NCBI GenBank assembly: GCA_036435485.1
Contig: CM071595.1
Coordinates: 102,230,580-102,294,579 of the forward strand
Direction: 5' to 3'
Source: Saposhnikovia divaricata
Taxonomy: Eukaryota; Streptophyta; Magnoliopsida; Apiales; Apiaceae
Length of the DNA: 64,000 nt
The notes beneath the pieces are model-generated. The model had not been told where the DNA came from and did not search any database. It worked only from the letters and a program-made list of their open reading frames with translations. The translations under genes were made by a program, and so were the position numbers. Positions 33,657-46,135 of this stretch are shown here, one piece after another (within the stretch, counting starts at the first letter, position 1; each line of letters opens with the position of its first letter).

Positions 33657-35118
33657 ATGCGAACATGTTCTCAATCTCGTAAACTAGCAGAAGAACGTGA
33701 AACAATAGTAGAGATGGGAGAACCAGCAGCAGCAGCAGTAAAGAAGGCTTTGAAGGACTATTCTCAACCGAAAATCAATGACATTCAATCTAGCATTGTC
33801 AGACCAGCCATTGCAGCTAATACCTTCGAAATCAAGCCTGGCACTATTCAGATGGTATAGAATTTAGTTCAGTTTGGGGGTGCTCCAACGGAAGATCCTA
33901 ATATGCACATCAGGAGCTTTATCGAGATCTGCGACACTTTCAAGCTCAATGGTGTGTCGGAAGATGCTGTGAAATTGAGACTTTTCCCATTTTCTCTAAG
34001 GATAAGGCTAAGGGCTGGCTACACTCTTTACCAGCCAGTTCTATTACGACATGGGAGGATCTTGCTCAGAAATTTCTCAATAAATTCTTCCCCATGGAGA
34101 AAACAACAGCAATCAGGAATGCTCTTACTCAATTTGCACAGGGATGGTGATTAATGGTTTTTATAATAGGCTGGGAGCACAATTTAGACCATTGCTAGAC
34201 GCAGCATCAGGTGGAGCTTTATGGACGAAGAGCTATGAGGAAGCTTATGAGCTAATTGAGATAATGGTTATGAATGAATATCATAATCCAACTAAGAGAT
34301 TATCACAAGACAAAGTAGCAGGAATTCTGGAAGTGGATGCAGCTACAGCTATAGCAGCTCAGTTAAAGGCATTAACTATGAAGGTGGATTCTTTGACTAA
34401 CTATGGAGTTCAGCAGGTTGCAAGTATTTGCGAGCTTTGTGTGGGTGCACATGAGATGAATCAGTGTGCTATCTCTTCTGAATCGGCACAGTTTGTGAGC
34501 AATTTTCAGCGACCTTCGCAACCAGCTCTATCCACCTATCATCCTAACAACAAAAATCATCCTAATTTCAGGTGGAGCAACAATCAATGAGGTATGCAAC
34601 AACCTTATCAGCAGTTTCAGGGTCAGCAATACGGAGCTAAGCCATTCAATCCTTCAGGTTATCAGCAGCAGTATGCTCCAAGGCAATAATTTCAACCTCC
34701 GGGATTTTAGCAACAGCCTCATGCAAGTGCGGGGTAATCTTCTACTGAAAAATCTGAATTGGAAGAATTGAGGTTGATGTGTAAAAGTCAAGCAGTTTCT
34801 ATCAAAACCTTGGAGAATCAGATTGGTCAAATTGCTAATGCCTTGCTGAATAGGCCACAGGGAGTGCTTCCTAGTAACACGAAGCCAAATCCAGGAAAGA
34901 GAGTTGTCCATGAACAAGCGAAAGCTGTCACTTGGAGGTCTGGAAAAGTCACAGAAAGCATGGTAAATGAAGTAGAGAATCAGCAGAGCAAGGAGCAGAT
35001 GCCATTAACCGCGGCCCCACGCACCCTTGTAGAGGATGAGCTAAAAAATCAGATTTGCACCCTCGTGATGATGCGGAGAAAGAGAAATCAGATGCTGAGT
35101 TGGAAAAATCAGATTTGA
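33657..35118 (+). pseudogene. Athila-1 gag
   Basis: Starts MRTCSQSRKLAEERE (Athila gags open with M-R-T-R-S-Q-S/R). The frame then breaks repeatedly: a TAG at 33858-33860 after GTIQMV, a frameshift near 33998 (the domain continues in another frame as GWLHSLPASSITTWEDLA, FLNKFFPMEKTTAI), a deletion near 34140 that removes the CPHHG region, then an open part at 34144-34590 (YEEAYELIEIMVMNEYHN) with stops at about 34588, 34687, 34708 and 34735. A coiled segment ELRLMCKSQAVSIKTLENQI precedes the protease. The gag domain cannot be made. Confidence 0.9.
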
Positions 35119-35790
35119 GCAGTGGAGCAGTAGAAAGCAAGAAGTCTTCTAAAAAATTAGTTTTAGAGAAGAAGAAGAAGGACGATGAATATATCTACCC
35201 TCCTCCTCCATATCCAAAAAGACTCCACAAGCAGAAGTTTGACAAGCAGTTACGAAAATTTCTTGAGGTGTTCAGAAAATTACAGATTAATATACCTTTT
35301 GCAAAGGCACTTGAAAATATGCCTAGTTATGCACGGTTCATGAAGGGTATTCTCTCAAGGAAGTTGAAACTGGAAGACTTAGAGACGGTTGCTTTGACCG
35401 AAGAATGCAGCGCTATTCTGCAACAGAAATTGCCTCCTAAACTTAAAGATCCGGGAAGTTTCACCATCTCGTGCACCATTGGCAACTTATCTTTCGACAA
35501 GTGTTTGTGTGACTTGGGAGCTAGCATCAATCTCATGCCTTTGTCTGTTTTCATGCAACTTGGTCAGCCTGATCCAAAACCTACGAACATCTCCTTACAG
35601 CTAGCTGATCGATCGATCACTTATCCGAGAGGTATAGTGGAGGATGTCTTGGTGAAAGTTGATAAGCTCATCTTCCCTGCTGATTTTGTTATTCTAGACT
35701 TCGAAGAAGATAAGAAGATTCGTATCATCTTGGGAAGGCCTCTAGCTACGGGCCGAACTCTGATCAATGTGCAAAAAAGAGAGCTTACCA
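35055..35790 (+). pseudogene. Athila-1 aspartic protease, 5' part
   Basis: Open frame up to the CACTA insertion. Motifs: FLEVFRKLQINIPFAKALE, SFTISCTIGNLSFDKCLCDL, catalytic DLGASINLMPLSV, LQLADRSITYPRGIVEDVLV, IILGRPLATGRTLI (one residue shorter than the usual GRPFLATG), then KRELT at the CCA duplication. Translation would run a few codons into CACTA. The remainder is at 47132-47357 and reads straight on from E-L-T to M-R-V once CACTA and one CCA are removed. Confidence 0.92.
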
Positions 35791-35822
35791 CACTACACCA
35801 TATATGGTCTTTACCAACACCT
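35791..35822 (+). repeat. CACTA left terminal inverted repeat
   Basis: 32 bases perfectly complementary to 47100-47131. Subterminal copies of TGTTGC or its complement follow (for example GATGTTGCAACAC near 35895), which in this superfamily are binding sites for the TNPA-type protein. Confidence 0.92.
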
Positions 35823-35899
35823 AAAACCAGTGTTGACATGTAAAATGTAGCCTTAGATGCTAAATTTTGATGTAAGCCAACATTTTATTTTGATGTTGC

Positions 35900-36717
35900 A
35901 ACACATTTCAATGTATGTAGCCGGGTAATAATTTGGGGAAAAATGAAATATTTGGGTAGGTCTCTCGTACGCTCTCATCTCTCTCATACGCTCTCATCTC
36001 ATCTCTTAGGTAACTCTCTCTTTCTCGATCTTTAATTTCTCTCTCACTCTCTCTCGTTCTCAATCTGTATCTATATCTATATTTCTCGTTCTCAAAATTA
36101 GGGTACCTGTGATCTCTCTCTCCCTCACTCTCTCTCCCTCACTCTCTCTCTCTCTCTCTCTCTATCTAACAAATATCTTTAATTTCTCTCTAATTAAGAA
36201 ATACGTGTGGTATCTTTAGCTAACAAATATATCTAATTTCTCTCCCACTCACTCTTTCTGTGGAGCTTGCTGTGTGGTTACGAATTTGAAGCTTGCTATG
36301 TGGTAAGAAAACCCTAATTTGTAGATGTATTAACTCACTTATGAACCCTAATTTCATATTAATTTAAGATTTGTAAACCTTAAAATTTGGGGGATTTTTT
36401 TTTATTTTTTTCAGTATTTTACAAAACCCTAATTTGTTGATGGTTTTTTTGTTTTGATTTTATGTTTGTTTTTGTGTTTGTTTTTATAAACATAATTTTG
36501 TGTTTGTTTTTATAACCCTAATTTTTGTTACTTTTACTTTGCCTGCGTTCATGCTTGCTTGAAGTAGTTAACAAATCATAAGATTTAGTTGTTTCTGCTT
36601 GCCCATGATTTAATACTCTGTTATTTAGTCCCAATTAAGTTGAGTCTCTCATGATAATTTGCTGAGCTTACATTAAGTAATATATACAATACACACAACA
36701 ACAAATCAAGATTAATA
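35900..36717 (+). other. Captured upstream/5'-UTR-like DNA of the G-beta gene
   Basis: From about 35950 the sequence is a pyrimidine-rich tract (repeated CTCTCATC and (CT)n to 36165), typical of plant 5' untranslated regions. Then come an AT-rich intron-like part and four ACCCTAATT telo-box-like motifs (about 36310, 36345, 36427 and 36515). A possible 5'-UTR intron could start at GTAAGA (36303). This suggests the CACTA took the transcribed leader and perhaps promoter along with the exons. Confidence 0.55.
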
Positions 36718-37057
36718 ATGTTAGTAAATGAGCTCATGGAGAGGCACATGGAAGCTACGGAGATTGTCAGTTCCCTCAGACAACGATTGAAGCCGGAACG
36801 CCTTCTTCTACTCGACACCGATGGTTTCATTTTATTATTTATTATTATTCTTTCTTTTTCTTTTCTACTTTGCATTTTGGTTTGTTTTGTGTGATTCTAA
36901 GCTATCATTTGTTTATTTATTTATTGGGGCTTGGATCTGTGGGTTTTATGTTATAATTATAGTTGCCGACTACGCAAAATCACACATCAAGACTCCTGTT
37001 ACTTTCGGGCCTACAGATCTCGTTTGTTGCAGGACTTTACAAGGTCATAGCGGAAAG
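36718..37057 (+). pseudogene. AGB1: Heterotrimeric G-protein beta subunit, exons 1 and 2 only (captured)
   Basis: Exon 1 is 36718-36823 (ATG to ..GATG, donor GT). It encodes MLVNELMERHMEATEIVSSL and then PERLLLLDTD, the N-terminal helix that in plant G-beta forms the coiled coil with G-gamma. Exon 2 is 36963-37057 (acceptor TTATAG, donor GGTTTG). It encodes ADYAKSHIKTPVTFGPTDLV, then CCRTLQGHSGK, the lead into WD40 blade 1. The phase-1 join restores DTDVADY, as expected for AGB1. The remaining WD40 blades, more than 300 residues, are absent. The full protein works at the plasma membrane with G-alpha and G-gamma. This fragment could at most give a short G-gamma-binding-helix peptide. Confidence 0.9.
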
Positions 37058-38205
37058 GTTTGCCCCATCCATTTTTCATCCTTTTTATTTCCAACCTCAT
37101 TCACTTGTCATTTTTGTATATGTGTTTATATTTAACGTGCTTCGACACATTAATCAATTTTAGCATTGAATTAACTTACACGGAAAAGAAAGTAATGTGT
37201 GTGTGTACTATGTGAATTTCTAAATTCGTTATCAATCAGAGCGTTTTGTTTGAGGATATGCAGAGTTTATAATGTCAATCATAACTAGTAAGCTACTTTC
37301 CGAGTCATAAGATTTACAACTCTAACTTTTAATTGTACTACTATGATCATACCTTCATGAAATTCTAAGAGCTTTATAAATTGTACGTGTATAGTTAGTT
37401 TTTGACCTCTTAATATTTACTTAAACCTACAGTACAAGTTTGCAGGTACAGTTTTACATCATTTTTGGTTATTGAAGTGCTTTGGTGCTTTGGTTATGTA
37501 GTCAAAATATATATATCAAATTAAACCACAAATGATTTTTTCTAATATGTTGTTATACTAATATGATACTATTATTTGGCAAGTCCTGATTTACCTTAAC
37601 ATTGATGAAGTTTGTTATGCAATACGCAACTTTGCTCCTTGATGGAAACTAGATGTATGTGGTGGCATTACATTGCATGGAACACAAGTATCTATAGGAT
37701 AAGGATAACAATATACAGCTAGGTGCAAGTAACTAATTCCTCACTTCAGAATGTATTTCATATAGGCCTAATAGCTATATGCTTCCCATGTGACCTAGAG
37801 TTATAGTATTGGTATGGATGCCTTATATTAATAGTATTGAGGGAAGGCTCCCTTAATACTGTAATTATTTGCTACTAGTGTTTATTTAGAAAACTGTTCT
37901 ACATATATCATGAGGGTCAGTAGTGTCGGAACTTGTCCCTGTCTTAAACCTTCTTCGTAAGATCTCTTCTTCAAGCATTGCCCCCTCTTACCTTCTCCAC
38001 TGCATATTTTTTGTTTCTATAAGCAACAAATTATCAACTATAATTCTAATTATAATTAATCTGCAAAACTGTAAATATAATTATAATTGGGGCTTTTCAA
38101 CTCAAATTATCATGATTTAAGGTTGACATTCCTAAAAATGAAATATAATTTGATTGTAAAACTATGATAGTGAATTTCCTAATGTATCTGCAATTATATG
38201 AATAG
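37058..38205 (+). other. Non-coding CACTA cargo between the two captured genes
   Basis: AT-rich, no coding motif. The first part may be G-beta intron 2 and the last part an intron of the next captured gene. The junction between the two captures cannot be placed from sequence alone. The ORF at 37923-38120 is chance. Confidence 0.5.
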
Positions 38206-38280
38206 AGATGCTATTTGGTCTTTTGTTAGTGGATTATCTAAAGCCTTTCAACCTCCAAAACCTTCTCCTTCTAAGCAGTA

Positions 38281-39542
38281 TGTTGGGTTCCGAGGCATAA
38301 AACGCAGCGGAATAATGTAAATAAAACAAAAAATTTCGAAACCCAAACCCGGATCCATGTATAATTATGGAGAAACGAATCATACCTTTAAAACGTTACT
38401 TTCATGAACCCAACGGAGATCCTAGCTTGTAATCACCACACACAATCTTCACGTCAAGATCTGTGTCTCTACAGTAATCCACACGAATGTCCGATCGTCC
38501 AACGATCCGAGGAGCCAGGTACTAGCCCACGAAGAACAGCCTCTCTCTCTCTCTCTAGCCTCTCAAAGAGCTACTAGGGTTTTTAATAAAACGAATTTAT
38601 GAAATCCCTAACCCTAAAGTAATACATCATCATGTATTTATATGAGAGATAGTGGGCTAAAATCAAAAAAACGAATTGGGCTTCCTTAAACCCAATTCTG
38701 TTCTTACTTTATTAAATTCGAATGTACTTAGATAATTAATTAGGACCAGTCAAATTAATTAAATAGCCAATTCTTTATTTAATAATGATTTAATTTAAAT
38801 TCTCAATTTAAATTAAAACTCCTTTTAAGACATTCTAACTGTGTGACCCTATAAGTTATTATTACGTTGGCAACGATTTTAAAGTCTCAATTAAAATCGT
38901 AAACAAAGAGCAGCATCTAGTAATACATCATTGCTACCCAAGTAATAATAATTTAAATGGTGATCCATATTAAACCTTTCGTGATTAATGTTTCCGCGTA
39001 ATATAATCCCTTTAACCATATATTATAGATTAAACTCGAGGCATGTATTTAGTCATCCTCTTTAACATTTAATCCGAGTTTACTTGATTCATGAGTAGAC
39101 TATTAAAACAAATCATTATTTGAGCACGGCCATGCATTTTATAGTCTCACTCAATCAAGAGGCCAATAATATCTCTCCTAATTATAGGAGGGTTAAATCC
39201 TTTATCTATCATTCATATTTCTCATACGACTCATGATATACCCGATGTCCACTTTTATCATCACCCGGTCAAAGGTAACTTTTAATGTAGTAAAAGTATA
39301 TTAATGCTCGTATAGAAATATAATGATCTCAAGTCAAAGGATCATTACACCATTATTACTGTGAGTCTTTCTTATGACTTTATTAAACATGAAGAATCTC
39401 ACTGTGGGTCTGTCCAGTACCATGTACTCCTACATGTACCTATGTATTGACTTTAGTATCTCCATACTTATAACCAATGAGATGTGGTTATCAGTCAAAC
39501 AACATACTAGTCTATTTATGTATTATTATTGTCCTATATAAT
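38281..39542 (-). repeat. Copia-B 3' LTR, truncated
   Basis: Matches 42851 onward from TGTTGGGTTCCGAGG to GTCCTATATAATA, where the other LTR continues with ATACTCGACTAGGG. The rest, about 0.26 kb, is deleted. The junction with TAGCTCCAGAC shares the bases TA. Confidence 0.92.
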
Positions 39543-40033
39543 AGCTCCAGACATTGAGTGGCCCTTTGACCTTTACCAGTGAAAGGGGCTTTAGTCATCT
39601 TACCAAGCAAACAAGATTCGCATTCTTGGTATGATTCAAAATCAAACTTATCCAAATATCCATCCTTATGTAATTTGGATATGCGTTTCTCATTTATATG
39701 GCCTAGACGACAATGCTAGAGGTATGTTTGATTTGAGTCATTAACTTTAAGTCGTTTGTTTTCTATGTTACAGATAGGATTATCTAAATCAAGAACATAT
39801 AAACCATTAAACAAACGCGCAATACCATAGGTTAAATAATTCAAAGCAAAAGAGCAACTGTTGTTCTTTACTGTAAACGAAAAACCTTTCTTGTCCAAAC
39901 AAGAAACAGAAATAATGTTTCTGCGAATCGCAGGTACGTAAAAACAGTCTTCAAGTTCTAAAACAAGCCCAGAGGGCAAAGATAAATAATAAGTTCCTAC
40001 AGCTAAAGCAGCAACTCTTGCTCCGTTGCCTAC
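39543..40033 (-). pseudogene. Copia-B protease end and pre-integrase region
   Basis: The minus strand reads LVLELEDCFYVPAIRRNIIS, SCLDKKGFSFTVKNNS, then NGLYVLDL and into HCRLGHINEK and the zinc region before the deletion point. A TAG near 39717 replaces the Trp of YLWHCR. A TGA at about 40034 splits it from gag. Here the linker carries Lys (VKNNS) where Copia-A has TAG. Confidence 0.88.
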
Positions 40034-41035
40034 TCATAGGTCCATTTCTGCCTTAGCCAAAGTCCTACTTCTCTGCAGTTCCTGCACATTTATACAAATG
40101 TGAGAAGCACATCCAGTATCCAATACCCAAGATGTAGAAGTAGACAGATTGACTTCTATAACATAAATACCTGATCCAGAAATCTGAACAGCCTTCATTT
40201 TCTTCAGATCCTCCAAGTAAACAGGACAGTTTCTCTTCCAGTGACCAGTTTTCTTATAGTAGTGACATTCACCCTTAGCAACCCCACCTTTAGGCTTTAA
40301 AGCCTGTTTGGGACCTGACTTTGGCTTGGGGGTAGAATCAGATCCAGTCTTCTTCTTACCCTTCCACTTACCTTTCCCCTTGGCCTTACCTTTATTGCCC
40401 ACCATCAGTATGGGAGCGGGTTCAGCTGTCTTCATGTTGGTCTCATATGTTCTCAACATATGCAACAATTCAGTAGGTGTTTTGTCAAATTCATTCATAT
40501 TGTAGTTCACAACAAACTGAGTGAATTTGTTATTCAAAGAATTCATGATTAGGTGAATACCAGTTTCCGCAGCAATCGGGAAACCCAAAGTAGCAAGGTA
40601 CTCAATGTAACCAATCATCTTCAGAATATGTGGGCCAACTGGTTCACTTGCCCCTTGTTTGCAATTAAAGAGTGACTTACTCGTGTTGAACCTTTCTTGA
40701 TGAGTTTGGCTTACAAACATGCTTTGCAAGTGCTCATTGATAGTATATGCATCCATACGCACATGCTGTCTTTGAAGCTCAGCACTCATAGTTGCCAACA
40801 TAAGACATTCAACATCATTTGCATCATTCTCATCCCTTGTGTGGGCCGCTATTTCCTCAGCAGTAGCGCCCTCGGGAAGGGGACCTGGCGGAGGGATATC
40901 AATGCAATGAAGCTTACGCTCCTGCCTAAGGACAATCCTCAAATTCCTCTGCCAGTCTAGGAAGTTGTTTCCTCCTGTCAGCTTGTCCTTCTCAAGGACT
41001 GATTGTACGGATAGTGTGTTTGTGTTGTTTGCCAT
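40034..41035 (-). pseudogene. Copia-B gag and protease start
   Basis: Starts MANNTNTLSVQSVLEKDKLT and runs 333 codons. It shows the UBN2-type gag, a Lys-rich segment, the knuckle with its second Cys changed (CHYYKKTGHWKRNC; Copia-A has CHYC), and protease WVLDTGCASHIC. It stops at a CGA-to-TGA change after AKAEMDL. It is the better-preserved gag start of the two copies and was used to place the Copia-A start. Confidence 0.92.
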
Positions 41036-42837
41036 TTACTTAGTATCTACAATGATAAAAGCACAAAATAAACATTAGATTGTCTGAATTTATAAATTAT
41101 TATGTTCAAATGATTATGATATATATTCATAATATATCTCCCACTATTTTTATCAAATCAATAGCCCTAACTATTAATTCGGAAAGTATATCCCATAAAT
41201 CTTTCTAGTGAGCCAAGATCCATATTTCGTCACGTCCTAAGTCAACCACTGGTAGTCCTTAAAACATGATTATTTAGGTAGACAACAGTTCTCAATTATA
41301 TCATATATAATTCTTGGATAGTTTGGTGATCAACGATTGATCTTATCTATCAAATAGATTTTCAACCAAACTCTATGCTTTTAAGTTCATAATAGTTGAA
41401 TATAACCGTTTATTTCCACCATATTATGACGACTCGGTTAAGTTAGACCCAATGATACAACGGCTGAATATAACCGTTTATATTCGTCGCATCTCACCAC
41501 GATAGACAGGAGTCCCCTGCCACTGACAGCCCTTCCCCTTATCGATCTAGGATTTGATGAGTGTTCATTCATTGGAAAGCATCCGATTAAAACTTAATAT
41601 TTTGTTAAGGGGTTTAGAATTAAAACGACCATGATCCCATCATAAAGAGATTCCCAATTTTTTCCTTGAATTAAATACTTCAAATCAATATTCACCAATA
41701 GTTTGATTTCCAGGTGGTTGGAGGAGTCACAAGTGGCCTCGCTTAATACCCAACTTCCTTACAGGTAAAACCTGTTTTTGACAAAATCTCCCCATATCGA
41801 AATAATTGAAACTTCGTATTTAATTCCATGTTTCATAAACACAGAAATCTCATGATCATTATGTTTAATTTTAAAATATCGAATCGTTACAGATTTTAAC
41901 TTGTTTAAGCAAGCATGGCATGTGTGATGTATCTAATACATACATGATTAATCTAATCAAACATGCATTTTTATCTCTACACATACATTATATATCGCAT
42001 ACATTCATATATATGTAAAGTGCAGTAAGTAAACGTGCTTGGTTATGGCCTTTATCCTAAATTATCCTTTTCGAGCTAATGAAAGAATCAAGGTCAATCT
42101 ATGGTGGATAAATATAAATACAATTACAAGTCTTCATTCTTCTCTTTCTTCTTGGTTGCTTCTCCTCATTGATCGTCCTTCAATCTTCAAGTACATTACA
42201 TTGAGTAATTGAATACAACCTATACTAATGTACTTACATAATAAAACTTGAGTTACATTCGAGGTTAAACAATTACAAGAATGAAGAAAACGACATGCAA
42301 GTCGTATTTATAAAACCATAAACCATTAAACTAAGGGTCTTAAGGCCATAACCAGCACCATGCTCAAATAAACAATTAAGAACATATAAACAAACACTGC
42401 AGGGGTCCGGGGGCGGCAGCCCCCGGGCGGGGTCCGGCGTCCTCTTAAGAAATCATCAATTTCTTAACAAAAGATCATATCTTTTAGCCTCTGCCGCCAC
42501 TGCATTATATACAGTTCTGGAAGCATGTATCATATACATTCAAATCGTATCCCAGTTTACAGATCGTGTCCATACACAATCTGTCCAACAGTTTATATCA
42601 CTATATAAACCAGACAACATGTATAACTTACGAAAATCATATACTGATCAGTCATGACAGACTGTAAACATGCTTGTATCATTATATCATAATATTCAAC
42701 ATAACAGAATCATATATGAACGATATAACATATTATAATCAACATATCTCATAACTGTTTCATGGCAGATTCAAATAACATGCAAACATGCATCGAATAC
42801 AGTAAACACGTAACCAAATTAGCCCCTTATACACATA
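41036..42837 (-). other. Copia-B leader, non-coding
   Basis: Aligns throughout with the Copia-A leader. The GC-rich island at about 42397-42440 is shorter than in Copia-A and lacks the 22-bp palindrome. Primer site at 42838-42850 (GCTCTGATGCCAT on the plus strand), with one mismatch to the Met-type consensus. Confidence 0.8.
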
Positions 42838-42850
42838 GCTCTGATGCCAT

Positions 42851-44182
42851 TGTTGGTTTTCGAGGCATAAAACGCAGCGGAATAATGTAAATAAAACAAA
42901 AAATTTTGAAACCCAAACCAGGATCCATGTATAATTATGGACAGATTATGGAGAAACTAATCATACCTTTAAAATGTTACTTTCACGAACTCAACGAAGA
43001 TCCTAGCTTGTAATCACCACACACAATCTTCACGTCATGATCTGTGTCTCTAAGGTAATCCACACGAATGTCCGACCGTCCAACGATCCGAGGAGCCAGG
43101 TACTAGCCAGCGAAGAACAGCCTCTCTCACTCTCTCTAGCCTCTCAAAGAGCTGCTAGGGTTTTTAATAAAATGAATTTATGAAATCCCTAACCCTAAAG
43201 TAATACATCATCATGTATTTATATGAGAGATAGTGGGCTAAAATCAAAAAACCGAATTGGACTTCCTTAAACCCAATTCTAATTTTATTATTGGATTTCC
43301 TTAAACCCAATTCTGTTCTTACTTTATTAAATTCGAATTTACTTAGATAATTAATTAGGACCAGTCCAATTAATTAAATAGCCAATTCTTTATTGAATAA
43401 TGATTTAATTTAAATTCTCAATTTAAATTAAAACTCCTTTTAAGACATTCTAAGTGTGTGACCCTATAGGTTATTATTACGTTGGCAACGATTTTAAAGT
43501 CTCAATTAAAATCGTAAACAAAGAGCGGCATCTAGTAATACATTATTGCTACCCAAGTAATAATAATTTAAATGGTGATCCATATTAAACCTTTCGTGAT
43601 TAATGTTTCCATGTAATATAATCCCTTTAACCATATATTATAGATTAAACTCGAAGCATGTATTTAGTCATCCTCTTTAACATTTAATCCGAGTTTACTT
43701 GATCCATGAGTAGACTATTAAAACAAATCATTATTTGAGCACGGCCATGCATTTTATAATCTCACTCAATCAAGAGGCCAATAATATCTCTCCTAATTAT
43801 AGGAGGGTTAAATCCTTTATCTATCATTCATATTTCTCATACGACTCATGATATACTCGATGTCCACTTTTATCATCACTCGGTCAAAGGTAACTTTTAA
43901 TGTAGTCAAAGTATATTAATCCTCGTATAGAAATATAATGATCTCAAGTCAAAGGATCATTACACCATTATCACTGTGAGTCTTTCTTATGACTTTATTA
44001 AACATGAAGAATCTCACTGTGGGTCTGTCCAGTACCATGTACTCCTACATGTACCTATGTATTGACTTTAGTATCTCCATACTTATAACCAATGAGATGT
44101 GGTTATCAGTCAAACAACATACTAGTCTATTTATGTATTATTATTGTCCTATATAATAATACTCGACTAGGGACCTTTAAGA

Positions 44183-44235
<53 letters not shown>

Positions 44236-44417
44236 ATCTCAAGTTCAAGTCATGTACTTAAACTATACAATGTGTATCATGATTCTAAGGACATTTATTA
44301 TGCTAACAAATATATCGCAGTAATTAAAGTCATAATAAATACGTTTATTGAATGATCAAATGACATAAAGGTTTATTCAAAGAAACAATGTATTGCCTCT
44401 GGGCACCTACACTAACA
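42851..44417 (-). repeat. Copia-B 5' LTR
   Basis: TGTTGGTTTTCGAGG to CTACACTAACA, 1567 bp. It contains a (TA)n microsatellite at about 44188-44230 that is absent from Copia-A and accounts for most of the length difference. Confidence 0.94.
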
Positions 44418-45258
44418 CAGTATGCCCAGAGGAAGTTGGTTAAGGATCAAGAACATAAAGAATCTGTAATGCCTGAAGACAATGATTTGAAACCACCCTC
44501 TAATAGTCAAGATGGATCTTCCACTTCTTCAAAACCTGTGAAGGAGCCTACTGGAACACATTCTTCTCCATCAGAATCAGCTGCAACCGAAAAACAATCA
44601 TTAGACACAGCTGGTAAGTCCATATGCATGCTTTGTAGAAATATCTTGCAAGTGTTCATCATGATATATATATATAGGGTCAATCAGGTTTTACTTAAAA
44701 TTAACTTATATTTAGAACATAGAACTAATATATTTTCTTATGTTGAACATCACATGGTATTTTATTACTAAAAGTTGTTTACATTAAATGATTTTTTAAC
44801 CATTTCCATAAGAATGACAAAAAGATTATATCTTGCAGACAAACAATTTGCTCTTAAGAAATATGGTGTATTTTTTTTTTTTAAAAAGAAGAAGATTGTG
44901 TTGTGCAGAAGAACACCAAGCTTTATACATTGCTTACGAAACATTGTGTCATGCAGTAGAATAAGACAGGTTGTCCTCTGCAGCAAAACAAATATATATG
45001 AGCTGTTGATTAAACATATATTTGAAGTTGATATTGGTTCTTAGTTATAATTTAGTCCTCGCCCTATATATATATTTAAATTTTATTGATGGGGGCAATC
45101 GACTGAATTGCACTTAACAACTCATATATGAATTCACATAGATAGCAGTCCGCAGACTTTCACAGTAAAGTTTGAAACCTGTATACATGCTATAGTGGTT
45201 TAGGATATTTTATATGTATCTTGTTGAGGGCATATTCCTCATTTTTTTAACTTTTTAA

Positions 45259-46135
45259 CAGGGCCGGTCCTGGGGTTCCGTAGGCCCGGTGCGAAACTAA
45301 AATTTGGGCCCTCATAAATAAAAATAAAATAAAATTTAAAGCTAATTATTTTAAAATTTTATAAATTAGAAAATAGGGTAAAGAAAAAGTTATCATAAAA
45401 TTTATAAATTAGAAAATAGGGTAAAGAAAATAGGGTATTCTGTTCATTTTTCTTGAAAATTTGAGTATTATTTGAGATTACGAAAATTTTAATATTAGTT
45501 TTTGTAACAACGATTAAGAATATAAGAACAATATTATTGGCCTGTTTGGCAAAACTTATTTTAAGTTCTTATGGACTTATATTCGGGTAAAAATTTCATA
45601 TTTTGATAAAAAAAATTATACAAGTATTTAATGTATGTTTGAGATTCTATAAGTTACAAAAAAAAGTTAGAAATCTCTAACTTTGTCTTAAAATAAGTTA
45701 ACTTATTCTGAAAATAAGTTCCCCAAACACCCCCTATATTAATTTGTACAATAAATTCAAAACAAGTACAAAATGATAATCATCATGTAATTTCATAAAA
45801 AAAGAGTTGGTTCATTCTAGTCCAAACTTATATACACTTACTATATATAATTAATAAGAAAAAAAAATGTTACATAACATTTCTACGTACATAAGTAATT
45901 TCTAATACTAACTGTGAAGTACTTAACATTTGATTTAAATTTTCCTTAGAATTTGCATGTATTAGTTTAACGCATACAATTGAAAGTTACTTCACACAAT
46001 AGAACAGTTAGCAGAAAACTAATTCTATGCAGCAAAACACAACATTAACACAACACTGTTCTATAAGGTTGGGCCCCCTGGACCCAGTGGGCCCTGTGCA
46101 ATCGCACAGGCTCCACTGGGCCAGGACTGGCTATG
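45259..46135. mobile_element. hAT-type non-autonomous element
   Basis: An 877-bp element starting CAGGGCCGGTCCTGG, whose end (CCAGGACTGGCTATG) is its imperfect inverse (3 mismatches in 15). It is flanked by the 8-bp duplication CTTTTTAA at 45251-45258 and 46136-46143. Both features are those of hAT elements. The interior is AT-rich without ORF. The last 70 bp fold on themselves (CAGTGGGCCCTGTGC / GCACAGGCTCCACTG). It sits in an intron of the second captured gene. Confidence 0.92.

Larger units (their letters stand above)
38281..44417 (-). mobile_element. Copia-B: internally deleted Copia element (same family as Copia-A)
   Basis: Bounded by CAGTA at 38276-38280 and 44418-44422. The 5' LTR (42851-44417) is complete. 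The left LTR stops at 39542 and is fused directly to integrase-zinc-region sequence, so IN, RT, RNase H, the polypurine tract and the end of that LTR are gone. Gag, part of protease and the leader remain. The minus orientation is shown by the gag frame and primer site. It lies in an exon of the second captured gene. Confidence 0.95.

Noticed and set aside
36821..37135. 104-codon ORF over G-beta exon 2
   Set aside because: It reads in part through the intron. The spliced reading with conserved phase explains the region better.
44092..44355. ORF containing repeated Ile-Tyr
   Set aside because: A translation of the (TA)n microsatellite in the Copia-B LTR.
44388..44771. 127-codon plus-strand ORF starting in the Copia-B LTR
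   Set aside because: It is an accidental fusion of the LTR end, the CAGTA duplication, a captured exon and intron sequence. It crosses a clear GTAAGT donor.
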